Positions 43,236 through 51,125 are shown, counted from the first letter of the stretch. The stretch: 64,000 nt of DNA from Mucilaginibacter sp. dw_454 (GCF_018449775.1 NZ_JAAVVB010000006.1:221559-285558); one strand, 5' to 3'. The notes: a model not told the origin generated them from the letters alone. Numbers and translations: made by a program.

Positions 43236-43646
43236 CTCTTGGCCGCGGAGGCCAGTTACTTTACCTTAGATGCAAAGTAACCAAACATCAAGCCAATCCA
43301 ATCGCTTCCGCGCGCAAGGCCAGACTCCCGGCCCGGTGGATTGGCAGGCCTTTACGCGCATTTTTTGATTCTACACAGTTAACAGAATCTGCAATAGAAC
43401 CGAAACGTCAGACGCAGAGCTTCAGGTGAAAGCGGGTAAAACAATGGTGGCCTTGTGCGGCTGCAGGGCTGTTGGGAATGTTGCCTGAAGCGCAGGCCCA
43501 GGTGCGACAACCGGCGGCAACAGGCCCCTGCCCAGGTTTTACCTGATTTGCAGGGCAGAGGCCCGGAGCGCAAAGAAGCCTTGCGGGTGACTTGATTTTT
43601 GGTTACTTTTCATCAAGGAAAAGTAACAGCCTTAGCGGCAATTGAG
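43236..43646. mobile_element. MITE-like element with terminal inverted repeats, no transposase
   Basis: About 410 bp. Left end (43236-43294) and right end (43589-43646, reverse-complemented) align over about 55 bp with shared blocks GTTACTTT, CCTT-GATG-AAAGTAACCAAA and ATCAAG. Each end is itself a hairpin (TTACTTT/AAAGTAA left; TTACTTTTC/GAAAAGTAA right). The inside matches 20850-21105. It encodes no conserved protein: the open frames of the two copies shift relative to each other. Confidence 0.6.
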
Positions 43647-43703
43647 CGCTAGACGAGCGATAAGTTAACTACCTAGTATTTGAAGAGATTGCCATTTCTT
43701 ACG

Positions 43704-43828
43704 TACCTTTACACCATCCCGGATAAAAACCGGGCAGTATTATGATCAAAGAAATAGAAATAGTTTGCCCGCCCGGGCACCAGGATGGCCTAAATAGCGA
43801 TAATTTGTTTAAAGAACGTTGCCATTAG
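43704..43828 (+). pseudogene. Duplicated promoter and 5' fragment of the FAD-dehydrogenase gene
   Basis: From the promoter box (TACCTTTA, one base changed) through the CCCGGATAAAAACCGGG hairpin (43718-43734), ATG at 43742 and 14 codons (MIKEIEIVCPPGHQD) this matches the start of the intact gene at 44891-44973 (MIKEIEIVCPPGQQD). After codon 15 similarity ends and the frame stops at TAG 43826-43828 after 28 residues. The acyltransferase gene lies between the two copies. Confidence 0.75.
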
Positions 43829-43888
43829 TTGTCGATATGATCGAAGCTATTTATAAAACAAAATGTAGCTTTGGGCAAACCTGGCACA

Positions 43889-44884
43889 ATGAAATTTGAC
43901 ACCGGCAGAAACCATACGATTGATTTGATGCGATTTGTTGCGGCTTCTTGCGTGGCTCTGTTTCATTTTAACAAGTTTATCCCGTATGTCGACAATTTTT
44001 ACAGAAACCTATGTAATTATGGTTTTTGGGGTGTTCCGGTGTTTTTTGTCATTAGTGGCTACTGTATCCACATTGCCCAGGAACACGTTAAAACCCCGAA
44101 AGAATTTATTATAAAACGATTGTTCAGAATCTATCCGCCCTATTGGTTTAGCCTGATAGTCATTTTGGCGATTGTTGTATTTTTAAAGATAATAACCGGC
44201 TATAATTCGGCTGCGGTTTTGCCAAAAACATTTAGAGCCGTGCTTGCAACCATTTTTTTATACACCAACCCGGTTACCAATTATAAAACCATGAACTGGG
44301 TTTATTGGACCTTGTGCTATGAGCTGGCTTTTTACCTGATTATTTTTCTTGCCCTTTTTTTAAAGGAACAACTACGATATATCTTATTGGTTATTCTAAG
44401 TATTGCCACTTTAATTATACCCATACAAAACGTTGGCCTGCTGTTCTTTTTACCCGGGCTGCCTCAGTTTTTACTGGGCTATGCGCTTTATGTGCTTATT
44501 CATAAAAATAAAGTTTATGGGGCCATATTATGGTTATTATCAATGGTGGGTACAGCTATAAAGCATCCAGGATACGAAATGCTATATCTGGCATGCGGGT
44601 TTACGGTCTGCATCCTTATTTATGTCGACTTTAAAAAGCCTTTGCCCCCAAATATTTTTAGTAAACTGGGCGATTATTCTTATTCATTATACTTGCTGCA
44701 TGTGCCTGTTGCCATTTATCTGCTTGGGTTTATAAAATCGAGACTAATCATGCAAACAAATGTCTTGCTTAATATCATAACAGATTTAATGCTGTTGTTG
44801 GTGGTGATCATAGTTTCGAAATACGCTTTTTTGAAAATAGAACTGCCAGCTATAAAATTGGGGAAGAAAATGGCGAAAGACTAA
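43889..44884 (+). CDS. Acyltransferase 3 family membrane protein
   Basis: About 331 residues from ATG 43889 (MKFDTGRNHTIDLMRFVAASCVALFHFNKF); the TTG at 43871 is less likely. The opening RxxxIDxxRFxAAxxVxxFHF with its His is the acyltransferase-3 (OafA/NodX) signature; GFWGVPVFFVISGYCIHIA and KRLFRIYPPYWFSLIV follow. About ten membrane segments. Would transfer acyl groups to sugars of surface glycans. It is AT-rich and placed between a truncated and an intact copy of the start of the next gene, which suggests insertion at this site. Confidence 0.88.
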   Translation: MKFDTGRNHTIDLMRFVAASCVALFHFNKFIPYVDNFYRNLCNYGFWGVPVFFVISGYCIHIAQEHVKTPKEFIIKRLFRIYPPYWFSLIVILAIVVFLKIITGYNSAAVLPKTFRAVLATIFLYTNPVTNYKTMNWVYWTLCYELAFYLIIFLALFLKEQLRYILLVILSIATLIIPIQNVGLLFFLPGLPQFLLGYALYVLIHKNKVYGAILWLLSMVGTAIKHPGYEMLYLACGFTVCILIYVDFKKPLPPNIFSKLGDYSYSLYLLHVPVAIYLLGFIKSRLIMQTNVLLNIITDLMLLLVVIIVSKYAFLKIELPAIKLGKKMAKD

Positions 44885-44890
44885 AAATCG

Positions 44891-44898
44891 TACCTTTG
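44891..44898 (+). promoter_or_regulatory. TACCTTTG -7 box of the FAD-dehydrogenase gene
   Basis: Perfect TAnnTTTG located 7 nt past the acyltransferase stop, followed by a CCCGG...CCGGG hairpin at 44905-44921 ending 7 nt before the ATG. The duplicated copy at 43704-43711 has TACCTTTA. Confidence 0.55.
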
Positions 44899-44928
44899 CC
44901 CCATCCCGGATAAAAACCGGGCATTATC

Positions 44929-46476
44929 ATGATCAAAGAAATTGAAATAGTTTGCCCGCCCGGACAGCAGGACGACCAGGAAGTTTTAAAAAAACTATCG
45001 GCATCGGCACTCCATATATCCCCACAAAAAATTACCGCGGTACAGGTTTACAAACGCTCTATTGATGCGCGTGGCCGCCGTGTGGTTTACCGCATGCAGG
45101 TTAAGGTTTTTGTGGATGAAGTTTATCACCCTGAAACTTATACGCAGCAATATCCAAACGTCAAAGATGCCAAGCCGGTTATCATTATCGGTGCCGGTCC
45201 GGCGGGACTGTTTGCGGCTTTGCAGTGCATTGAAATGGGGTTGAAACCCATTGTGATAGAACGAGGCAAGGCGGTTAAAGAGCGGCGTCGCGATTTGGCC
45301 AATATCAACAAACAGGGCCTGGTAAATCCCGAAAGCAATTATTGTTTTGGCGAGGGTGGGGCAGGCACTTATTCTGACGGCAAACTATACACCCGCTCCA
45401 CCAAACGTGGTGATGTAAATGCGGTATTGAAAACCTTTGTGGCGCATGGCGCTGCCGAAGATATTTTGGTAGATGCCCGCCCGCATATCGGCACCAATAA
45501 ATTACCGCAGATCATTACCGCTATCCGCGAAACGATATTAAATGCCGGCGGCGAAGTTTTGTTCGATGCTAAAGTAACTGATTTACTAGCCGATTTTGGT
45601 AAGATCCAGGGTGTGCGTTTAGCCTCCGGCGATACGATTAAAGCCAATGCTGTTATATTGGCTACGGGCCACTCGGCGCGCGATGTTTTTGAAATGCTGC
45701 ATCGGCAAAATATTTTGATCGAGGCCAAGGCATTTGCTTTGGGCGTACGCATCGAGCATCCGCAGGAAATTATTGACCAGGCGCAATACCACTGCGAGTA
45801 TCGCGGACCGGATCTGCCGCCATCTTATTATAATTTGGTGGAACAGGTTGATGGCCGTGGGGTGTTCTCCTTCTGTATGTGTCCCGGCGGCATCATTGCC
45901 CCCTGCGCTACAGAACATGAAGAAATTGTGGTGAATGGCTGGAGTCCATCGAAAAGGAATAATCCCTTTGCCAACTCGGGTACGGTGGTACAAATTAACC
46001 TGGAAGATGTTAAAGGCGATAATGCCGATCCGTTTAAAATGCTCAACTTTCAGCATAGTATAGAGCAACTGGCTTACAAAGCAGGCGGCGGTAAACTGGT
46101 GGCTCCGGCACAGCGGATGATTGATTTTGCGCAAGGCAAACTCTCTGTAGATCTGCCCGAAAACTCATACCTGCCCGGCACCAAAAGCGTTGAATTGAAA
46201 GAGGTTTTACCCGACTGGATCAATGATCGCTTACGCGAGGCGTTGCCTGTATTTGGCAAAAAAATGAAGGGTTATTTTACTAACGAAGCTATTTTGGTAG
46301 GGGTAGAGTCGCGCACGTCATCGCCCATAAAAATACCGCGCGATAAAGAAACTTTGCAGCATCCGCAGGTGCAGGGATTATTCCCATGTGGCGAGGGCGC
46401 AGGCTATGCGGGCGGTATTATTTCGGCAGCTATTGATGGGATAAATTGCGCTGTAGCAGCAAAAAAAATTATATAA
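44929..46476 (+). CDS. FAD-dependent dehydrogenase (COG2509 type)
   Basis: 515 residues. N-terminal domain MIKEIEIVCPPGQQDDQEVLKKLSASALHISPQKITAVQVYKRSIDARG, then the FAD-binding motif PVIIIGAGPAGLFAALQCIEMGLKPIVIERG at about 90-120, NYCFGEGGAGTYSDGKLYTRS, VILATGHSARDVFEMLH and C-terminal FPCGEGAGYAGGIISAAIDGINCA. This is the uncharacterised COG2509 dehydrogenase layout. Cytoplasmic; substrate unknown. Its first 15 codons and promoter are duplicated upstream of the acyltransferase gene. Ends 2 nt before a palindromic repeat. Confidence 0.9.
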   Translation: MIKEIEIVCPPGQQDDQEVLKKLSASALHISPQKITAVQVYKRSIDARGRRVVYRMQVKVFVDEVYHPETYTQQYPNVKDAKPVIIIGAGPAGLFAALQCIEMGLKPIVIERGKAVKERRRDLANINKQGLVNPESNYCFGEGGAGTYSDGKLYTRSTKRGDVNAVLKTFVAHGAAEDILVDARPHIGTNKLPQIITAIRETILNAGGEVLFDAKVTDLLADFGKIQGVRLASGDTIKANAVILATGHSARDVFEMLHRQNILIEAKAFALGVRIEHPQEIIDQAQYHCEYRGPDLPPSYYNLVEQVDGRGVFSFCMCPGGIIAPCATEHEEIVVNGWSPSKRNNPFANSGTVVQINLEDVKGDNADPFKMLNFQHSIEQLAYKAGGGKLVAPAQRMIDFAQGKLSVDLPENSYLPGTKSVELKEVLPDWINDRLREALPVFGKKMKGYFTNEAILVGVESRTSSPIKIPRDKETLQHPQVQGLFPCGEGAGYAGGIISAAIDGINCAVAAKKII

Positions 46477-46478
46477 TT

Positions 46479-46555
46479 GTCATTGCGAGCGAGGAACGAG
46501 CGTGGCAATCGCAAGGATGCAATGTTCGCGATTGCCACGCTACGCTCGCAATGAC
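46479..46555. repeat. GTCATTGCGAGC palindromic repeat, copy 7
   Basis: Starts 3 nt after the stop of the FAD-dehydrogenase gene and ends 14 nt before the DinB start. The left arm carries the alternative core CGAGGAACGAGCGTGGCAAT. Confidence 0.85.
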
Positions 46556-46569
46556 AAATTTTTAAGAAA

Positions 46570-47046
46570 ATGACTACCAACGAAAAGCTACAACAAGAAT
46601 TAGAAAAAGTATTATCCGGCCAGCCTTGGTACGGAGAGCCAGTCTATAACATCTTAGATAAAATAACATTTGAAAGCGCCTACGAGCGCGCCGGCCATGC
46701 GCATACCATTGCCGAAATTGTGATGCACCTGGTAAGCTGGACCGAAGAAGTGATGGATCGACTGAATGAAAAGCCGGCCTCTATGCCGGTAAGCGGCAAC
46801 TGGCCAGATCCCGGCGCGCCGGACGAACAAAAATGGAAATTGTGGATTGAAGACTTTAAGCTGGTAAACGTAAACCTGGTAAAAACCATTCAGGATTTCC
46901 CGGACGCTCAATGGGATGAACCCATTATTGATGAGCGCGGAACCAAGCCGGTAACTACTTATAAAGAAACCGTAGAGGGCCTTATCCAGCACCATATTTA
47001 TCATACTGCGCAGATAGCGGTATTGCTAAGGGTAATTATAGGGTAG
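46570..47046 (+). CDS. DinB-like four-helix protein
   Basis: 158 residues. Helical, with potential metal-binding His in the DinB/YfiT positions: ERAGHAHTIAEIVMHLVSWTEEVMDRL (H near 39 and 47) and VEGLIQHHIYHTAQIAVLLRVI (HHxxxH near 142-146). The fold is often used by thiol-dependent transferases. Reaction unknown. Its last 11 nt overlap the convergent SRPBCC gene. Confidence 0.82.
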   Translation: MTTNEKLQQELEKVLSGQPWYGEPVYNILDKITFESAYERAGHAHTIAEIVMHLVSWTEEVMDRLNEKPASMPVSGNWPDPGAPDEQKWKLWIEDFKLVNVNLVKTIQDFPDAQWDEPIIDERGTKPVTTYKETVEGLIQHHIYHTAQIAVLLRVIIG

Positions 47047-47494
47047 TGTACTGTTCGGCTATCACGTCTTTCAAAATGGAAAGATCTGTTAACAGGGCGC
47101 CTTTGTTTAACCACAGCAGAGGCATCATAAAAACATAACGAAGTTTGACGGTAAGGTCAACAAGGCAAGTTATCAGCGTACCGCCCGGCGCGGGTTCAAA
47201 ACGCATGGTCCAGATTGCCTCCTTAAACATAGGCGAGTTCTGCAACGCTATTTTAGTTTGGTAGCCGGGAATGTTTTCAATAATGCGGTATGACATGCGC
47301 AGCCCCGTTTTTTGCCAGGATTTTTTAGGGGCAATAGTGTCGAATGTAAAACCTACTGCAGCATGATGGTCGCCTGAAGTGGGTATGATCTCAGCAACAC
47401 TTCGATCCCATTTTGGTAAAAAGTACGGGTCCTCAAACAACGCCCAAACCTGTTTAGGCGTTTGCGGAACAATAATGTTTGAGCTTAAATGCAC
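47036..47494 (-). CDS. SRPBCC (START-like) family protein
   Basis: 152 residues with the START-like layout: MHLSSNIIVPQTPKQVWALFEDPYFLPKWDRSVAEIIP opens the first strand and helix, WTMRFEPAPGGTLITCLVDLTVKLRYVFMMPLLWLNKGALLTDLSILKDVIAEQY forms the last strands and long helix. A hydrophobic-ligand-binding fold; function unknown. Upstream by 4 nt is a small gene in the same orientation, so they are probably co-transcribed. Confidence 0.8.
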   Translation of the reverse strand: MHLSSNIIVPQTPKQVWALFEDPYFLPKWDRSVAEIIPTSGDHHAAVGFTFDTIAPKKSWQKTGLRMSYRIIENIPGYQTKIALQNSPMFKEAIWTMRFEPAPGGTLITCLVDLTVKLRYVFMMPLLWLNKGALLTDLSILKDVIAEQYTTL

Positions 47495-47498
47495 CGTC

Positions 47499-47714
47499 TT
47501 AATACTCTAACTCGGTACAAGCAAAACCGGCGCTGTGCAATAGTGTCTCTACGTAACGTGGCGACAGGTCATTAGACACTACACGCAGAATTTTATCGCA
47601 ATCTTCCAGATCAATATTCCAGTCTCTGATGGATGATACCGCCGACAATACCGGCTGAACTTCGTTTACCTGTTCGGGTTTAGCTACGTTGGTTGAAAAT
47701 ATAAGTACGTTCAT
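47499..47714 (-). CDS. Small ferredoxin-fold protein, HMA-like without metal motif
   Basis: 71 residues: MNVLIFSTNVAKPEQVNEVQPVLSAVSSIRDWNIDLEDCDKILRVVSNDLSPRYVETLLHSAGFACTELEY. Predicted beta-alpha-beta-beta-alpha-beta pattern as in heavy-metal-associated domains, but the CxxC loop is absent. Likely an interaction domain rather than a metal carrier. It sits 4 nt upstream of the SRPBCC gene. Confidence 0.65.
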   Translation of the reverse strand: MNVLIFSTNVAKPEQVNEVQPVLSAVSSIRDWNIDLEDCDKILRVVSNDLSPRYVETLLHSAGFACTELEY

Positions 47715-47739
47715 GGTTGTGGGTTTAGTGGTTTAAATT

Positions 47740-47807
47740 GTCATTGCGAGGAACGAAGCAATCGCAAGGAGAAAAGTTCGCGATTGCCGCGCTTAGCTCG
47801 CAATGAC
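47740..47807. repeat. GTCATTGCGAGC palindromic repeat, copy 8
   Basis: Shortened form GTCATTGCGAGGAACGAAGC...GCGCTTAGCTCGCAATGAC, 8 nt beyond the stop of the gene at 47816. Confidence 0.85.
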
Positions 47808-47815
47808 AAATTGTT

Positions 47816-48256
47816 TTATTCTTCGGTTTTCTTTGCCTCGTCTTCAGTATCAAACTGGTCCCAGGCTTGTTTAAACGGATGATCGCCGGCATGCTGACCC
47901 CATGGGCCGCAATTAGCGCGGTCGCGCATTTTTTGCTTGAATTTTTCTTTTTGCTCTGGTGTCATGCTTTTAAAACGCTCCTGCATTTTTTGGCGCATCC
48001 ACGGGTTACCGCCCCAGGGATTGCCTCCCCATGGGTTACCACCCCAGCCACCGCGTTTACCGCGACCAAAGCCAAACAGTATTTTGCACAGTATAAACAC
48101 GCCCATGGCTTGCCAGAAGGTGATAATACCTACATGTAAAATGTCGGGCAATAAATTGTTCCAAAGCTGCATCACCACAAAACTGATGAGTGACAGGAAG
48201 GCCGCTACCGCAATGGGTATGAATATAAAACGGCCTTTAAAAAATATTTTTTTCAT
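47816..48256 (-). CDS. Membrane protein with Spy-like C-terminus and GGNPW repeats
   Basis: 146 residues. Two membrane segments (FIFIPIAVAAFLSLISFVVM and VGIITFWQAMGVFILCKILF), then a Gly/Trp-rich loop with three GGNPW copies (about 74-88), then a charged helix RQKMQERFKSMTPEQKEKFKQKMRDR that resembles the LTxxQ/periplasmic-adaptor (Spy/CpxP) type, and an acidic tail. The gene starts 11 nt after the ECF sigma stop, forming a sigma factor-membrane protein operon. It may act as a regulator of the sigma factor or be its effector; inferred from position. Confidence 0.7.
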   Translation of the reverse strand: MKKIFFKGRFIFIPIAVAAFLSLISFVVMQLWNNLLPDILHVGIITFWQAMGVFILCKILFGFGRGKRGGWGGNPWGGNPWGGNPWMRQKMQERFKSMTPEQKEKFKQKMRDRANCGPWGQHAGDHPFKQAWDQFDTEDEAKKTEE

Positions 48257-48267
48257 GTTCTTAATTT

Positions 48268-48846
48268 TTAATTTGTTATGATCTCTTGATATAATTGCTG
48301 CAACCTGTCGCGCAGATGCAAAACCGCGTACCGCTTGCGCGATACCAGCGTATTTACGTTTACACCCGTCAACTCCGATATTTCCTGGAAGGTCATATCA
48401 TCCATCTCCTGCCAAATAAATACCTGCTTTTGTTCTTCAGGTAATTCATCCAGTGCGGTAAACAGCTGTTCCCAAAACAGGTTACGCATGTATTCGCTTT
48501 CAGGCGTGGTCTCTTCGGGCATCAGCAAGTCTGCAAAGGCCGATGTATCGGTATCTTCGTCGTCATTGCCGCCGTTAAACAGGTCGTCAAGTAAACTTTC
48601 TGATTTCTTTTTATGCTTGTCTGTAATCTTATTCCTTGCCACTTTATACAGCCAGGCGCCTGTCTGCTCAATAGGTTCAGAATTTACCAGTGCGCTAAAC
48701 TGGTACCACACATCCTGCAGGATATCTTCAGCATCAGCATCATTTTTTACCCGTTTACGGATAAAGCCCAGCAAGTTTTTACCATACGCTTTTATGGCGT
48801 TTAGTACATGGCTGTTTCTTTCTTCGGGCATTAATGCTGTTATCAA
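48268..48846 (-). CDS. ECF-type RNA polymerase sigma factor
   Basis: 192 residues. Region 2: DAEDILQDVWYQFSALVN and GAWLYKVARNKITDKHKKK. Region 4: LPEEQKQVFIWQEMDDMTFQEISELTGVNVNTLVSRKRYAVLHLRDRLQQLY. A short acidic insertion (LFNGGNDDEDTDTSAFADLLMPEETT) separates them. Upstream partner of the Spy-like membrane protein gene. No canonical anti-sigma with a zinc motif is seen. Confidence 0.92.
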   Translation of the reverse strand: MITALMPEERNSHVLNAIKAYGKNLLGFIRKRVKNDADAEDILQDVWYQFSALVNSEPIEQTGAWLYKVARNKITDKHKKKSESLLDDLFNGGNDDEDTDTSAFADLLMPEETTPESEYMRNLFWEQLFTALDELPEEQKQVFIWQEMDDMTFQEISELTGVNVNTLVSRKRYAVLHLRDRLQQLYQEIITN

Positions 48847-48977
48847 TTTTTTACTTGTTTAAAGGTAAAGACGAATCATACCTGAAAACATTTTAAATTT
48901 TTTTAATTATTTTTTGTGATATAGGTTTGACTGACAAAAGCCTGAATTATTACAACTTGGCGTAATATTTGAATAAC

Positions 48978-49040
48978 CTTACCCGAGTCCTCTCCCCAGG
49001 AGAGGGGATTAGTGGGACGATTAGAGAGAGGGCTTTTTTT
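48978..49040. repeat. CCTCTCC/GGAGAGG hairpin region upstream of the CoA-binding gene
   Basis: CCTCTCC-CCA-GGAGAGG perfect hairpin followed by GAGAGAGGGCTTTTTTT. Resembles the shared element hairpins at 23170 and 27962 in type. Could act as a terminator-like leader structure for the gene at 49046. Confidence 0.4.
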
Positions 49041-49045
49041 AAATT

Positions 49046-49411
49046 ATGGCTGATAAAAAAACATTAGTATTAGGCGCAACACCCAACCCGGACAGGTACG
49101 CTTACCTGGCTGCAAACCGGCTGAAAAGCCACGGGCACAGTATTGTGAACGTAGGATTAAAAAGTGGCGAAGTAGCAGGCGTGGCTATTGAAAAACCGGA
49201 GACCATCCATCATGATATTGATACGATAACGCTGTACGTGGGTCCGCAAAACCAGGAAGCGCTGTATGATTATATTTTAGCGACGAAGCCTAAACGCATT
49301 ATTTTTAACCCCGGAACGGAGAATTCTGAACTACAACGCATGGCAGATGCCGAGGGGATTGAGACGCAGTACGCCTGTACTTTGGTGTTATTGTCGATAG
49401 GAGAGTATTAG
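49046..49411 (+). CDS. CoA-binding (YccU-like) Rossmann protein
   Basis: 121 residues: TLVLGATPNPDRYAYLAANRLKSHGHSIVNVG with the family's AxxNPxRyS-like motif, ETIHHDIDTITLYVGPQNQEALYDYILATKPKRIIFNPGTENSELQRMADAEGIET. Single CoA_binding domain protein; cytoplasmic, function unknown. The gene converges with the carotenoid desaturase; two palindromic repeats separate them. Confidence 0.85.
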   Translation: MADKKTLVLGATPNPDRYAYLAANRLKSHGHSIVNVGLKSGEVAGVAIEKPETIHHDIDTITLYVGPQNQEALYDYILATKPKRIIFNPGTENSELQRMADAEGIETQYACTLVLLSIGEY

Positions 49412-49422
49412 CATGGTTAGTT

Positions 49423-49493
49423 GTCATTGCGAGCGTAGCGTGACAATCGCGAATTTTGCATCCTTGCGATTGCCACGCTACGCTCGCAATGAC
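49423..49493. repeat. GTCATTGCGAGC palindromic repeat, copy 9
   Basis: Perfectly matched outer arms (GTCATTGCGAGCGTAGCGTG and its complement with one change), starting 12 nt after the stop of the CoA-binding gene. Confidence 0.88.
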
Positions 49494-49532
49494 AAACTTG
49501 TTTTGAAAGGTTTTCCATAAATTACTAAAATG

Positions 49533-49628
49533 GGCTGTCACCCTGAGGCTCTCGAAGGGTGAGCGTTGGGACAGTCGCGCGTTTATTGGCCTTTGCGCTC
49601 ATGCTTCGAGTGCCTCAGCATGACAGCC
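49533..49628. repeat. CTGAGC-type inverted repeat beside the desaturase 3' end
   Basis: GGCTGTCACCCTGAGGCTCTCGAAGG...ATGCTTCGAGTGCCTCAGCATGACAGCC; ends 13 nt from the desaturase stop codon. Member of the second family of palindromic repeats. Confidence 0.8.
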
Positions 49629-49640
49629 GGTGTTTTGGCG

Positions 49641-51113
49641 TCACCCCACCAACTCACCCACAATCTTAGCCGACAACAAACACAAAGGTATCCCACCGCC
49701 CGGATGCACACTCCCTCCGCAGAAATACAGATTTTTTATTTTGGCCGACTGATTAGCATGGCGCATAAAAGCGGCGTATTTGCTGTTTGATGAGGTGCCG
49801 TAGATGGCCCCCCGGTAAGACGAAGTTTTGCTTTCGATATCGCGTGGATCTAGCACGCTTTCGCTGATGATTAACTTGCCGATGTTTTCATTTAATCGGC
49901 TGGACAATTTAGCCATGATATTTTTTCGGGCTTTGGCAATTAAGGTATCCCAATCCTGCCCGGTATTGGCGGGTACGTTGATCATCACAAACCAGTTCTC
50001 GCAGCCCGGCGGCGCATCGTTCGGTTTGAGTTTAGCGCTGATATTGAGGTAGATGGTTGGATCATGATAAATGTTTTTTTGCTGCCAGATATGGTCGAAC
50101 TCGGCTTTATAATCGGCACTGAAAAAGATGTTATGCAGATCAAGCTTCGCGAACTTTTTATTGATCCCCCAGTAAAACACCAAAGCCGAGCTGCTGCGCT
50201 CCTGCTGTAAAACTTTCTGCGGATGCAGCTTTGGTTGATCTTTTAACAATTTGGTGTAGGTAAACCAGATATCCATGTTGGATACAACAATATCCGCGGC
50301 TATTTCCTCACCCTTAACTTTGATTCCTGTTGCTTTGCTGCCACTTAGCAAAATACTTTCCACCGGCGATTGATAATGAAATTTTACGCCCAATTCAATA
50401 GCCAGTTTTACTAATGAAGTAACGATGCCATACATCCCTTCAACCGGAAAATAAGCCCCGTCATGCTGTTCCAAATGCGGAATAACATTTAAAGTAGCAG
50501 GGGCAGTATATGGGTTGGAGCCGTTGTAAGTAGCAAATCGATCGTAAAACTGAACCATGCGTACATCTTTAAACAGGCTTTGATTTGCCTGGTGCATACT
50601 GTGGCCGGTATCCAGTTTTTTTAGGTTGATAAATGCCTTAAAACCTTCTTTGGTAAATAATGTTTTTAAGCCGGTGAAGGGCTTTTGCAAAAAAACCGGG
50701 TTGGTTAATCTATAGATCTGAGCGCTATTAACAGCTTGTTTTTGCAATGATGCCGCCGGCTCGCCAATGTGTGTGTTGACTTCCTTTTCAAATTGCTGCT
50801 TGTCAGCATAAGCGGTGAGCTTGGTGCCATCCTCATAAAAATACTTGCAGATAGTATCCAACTTTTGATATTGAAAATATTTTGATGGGTCCTTGCCTGC
50901 CAGCTCAAAAAGCTCGTTGATATATTGCGGCATAGTCAATAAGCTTGGCCCGGCATCAAAACGAAAGCTGTTTTGTTGTAACTCGCTCATCTTGCCGCCC
51001 GGCGTCGCGTTAGCTTCAAAAACAGCAACCGCGTAGCCTTTTACCGCCAGCCTGATAGCCGCAGCAATGCCTGCTATACCTGCACCAATGATGACCGCAT
51101 TTTGGGTTGACAT
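49641..51113 (-). CDS. Phytoene desaturase-family carotenoid desaturase
   Basis: 490 residues. FAD-binding VIIGAGIAGIAAAIRLAVKGYAVAVFEANATPGGKMSELQQNSFRFDAGPSLLTMP, PFTGLKTLFTKEGFKAFINL, ASTYNGSNPYTAPATLNVIPHLEQHDGAYFPVEGMYGI, and the final NLYFCGGSVHPGGGIPLCLLSAKIVGEL are those of CrtI/CrtD-type desaturases; the ending favours a CrtD-like hydroxycarotenoid desaturase, not certain. No other carotenoid gene is adjacent. A TAAATTTG box ends 4 nt from the ATG, so the mRNA is predicted leaderless. Confidence 0.9.
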   Translation of the reverse strand: MSTQNAVIIGAGIAGIAAAIRLAVKGYAVAVFEANATPGGKMSELQQNSFRFDAGPSLLTMPQYINELFELAGKDPSKYFQYQKLDTICKYFYEDGTKLTAYADKQQFEKEVNTHIGEPAASLQKQAVNSAQIYRLTNPVFLQKPFTGLKTLFTKEGFKAFINLKKLDTGHSMHQANQSLFKDVRMVQFYDRFATYNGSNPYTAPATLNVIPHLEQHDGAYFPVEGMYGIVTSLVKLAIELGVKFHYQSPVESILLSGSKATGIKVKGEEIAADIVVSNMDIWFTYTKLLKDQPKLHPQKVLQQERSSSALVFYWGINKKFAKLDLHNIFFSADYKAEFDHIWQQKNIYHDPTIYLNISAKLKPNDAPPGCENWFVMINVPANTGQDWDTLIAKARKNIMAKLSSRLNENIGKLIISESVLDPRDIESKTSSYRGAIYGTSSNSKYAAFMRHANQSAKIKNLYFCGGSVHPGGGIPLCLLSAKIVGELVG

Positions 51114-51117
51114 AGTG

Positions 51118-51125
51118 CAAATTTA
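51118..51125 (-). promoter_or_regulatory. TAAATTTG -7 box of the desaturase, predicted leaderless
   Basis: Perfect TAnnTTTG on the minus strand, 4 nt (CACT) before the ATG at 51113. Confidence 0.6.

Noticed and set aside
43140..44890. Genomic island ending at the FAD-dehydrogenase gene
   Set aside because: Only one gene and one nonautonomous element are involved; there is no integrase, tRNA or mobile gene set.
45369..46134. Several long open frames opposite the FAD-dehydrogenase gene
   Set aside because: Shadows of a codon-biased gene; the plus-strand protein has all expected motifs.
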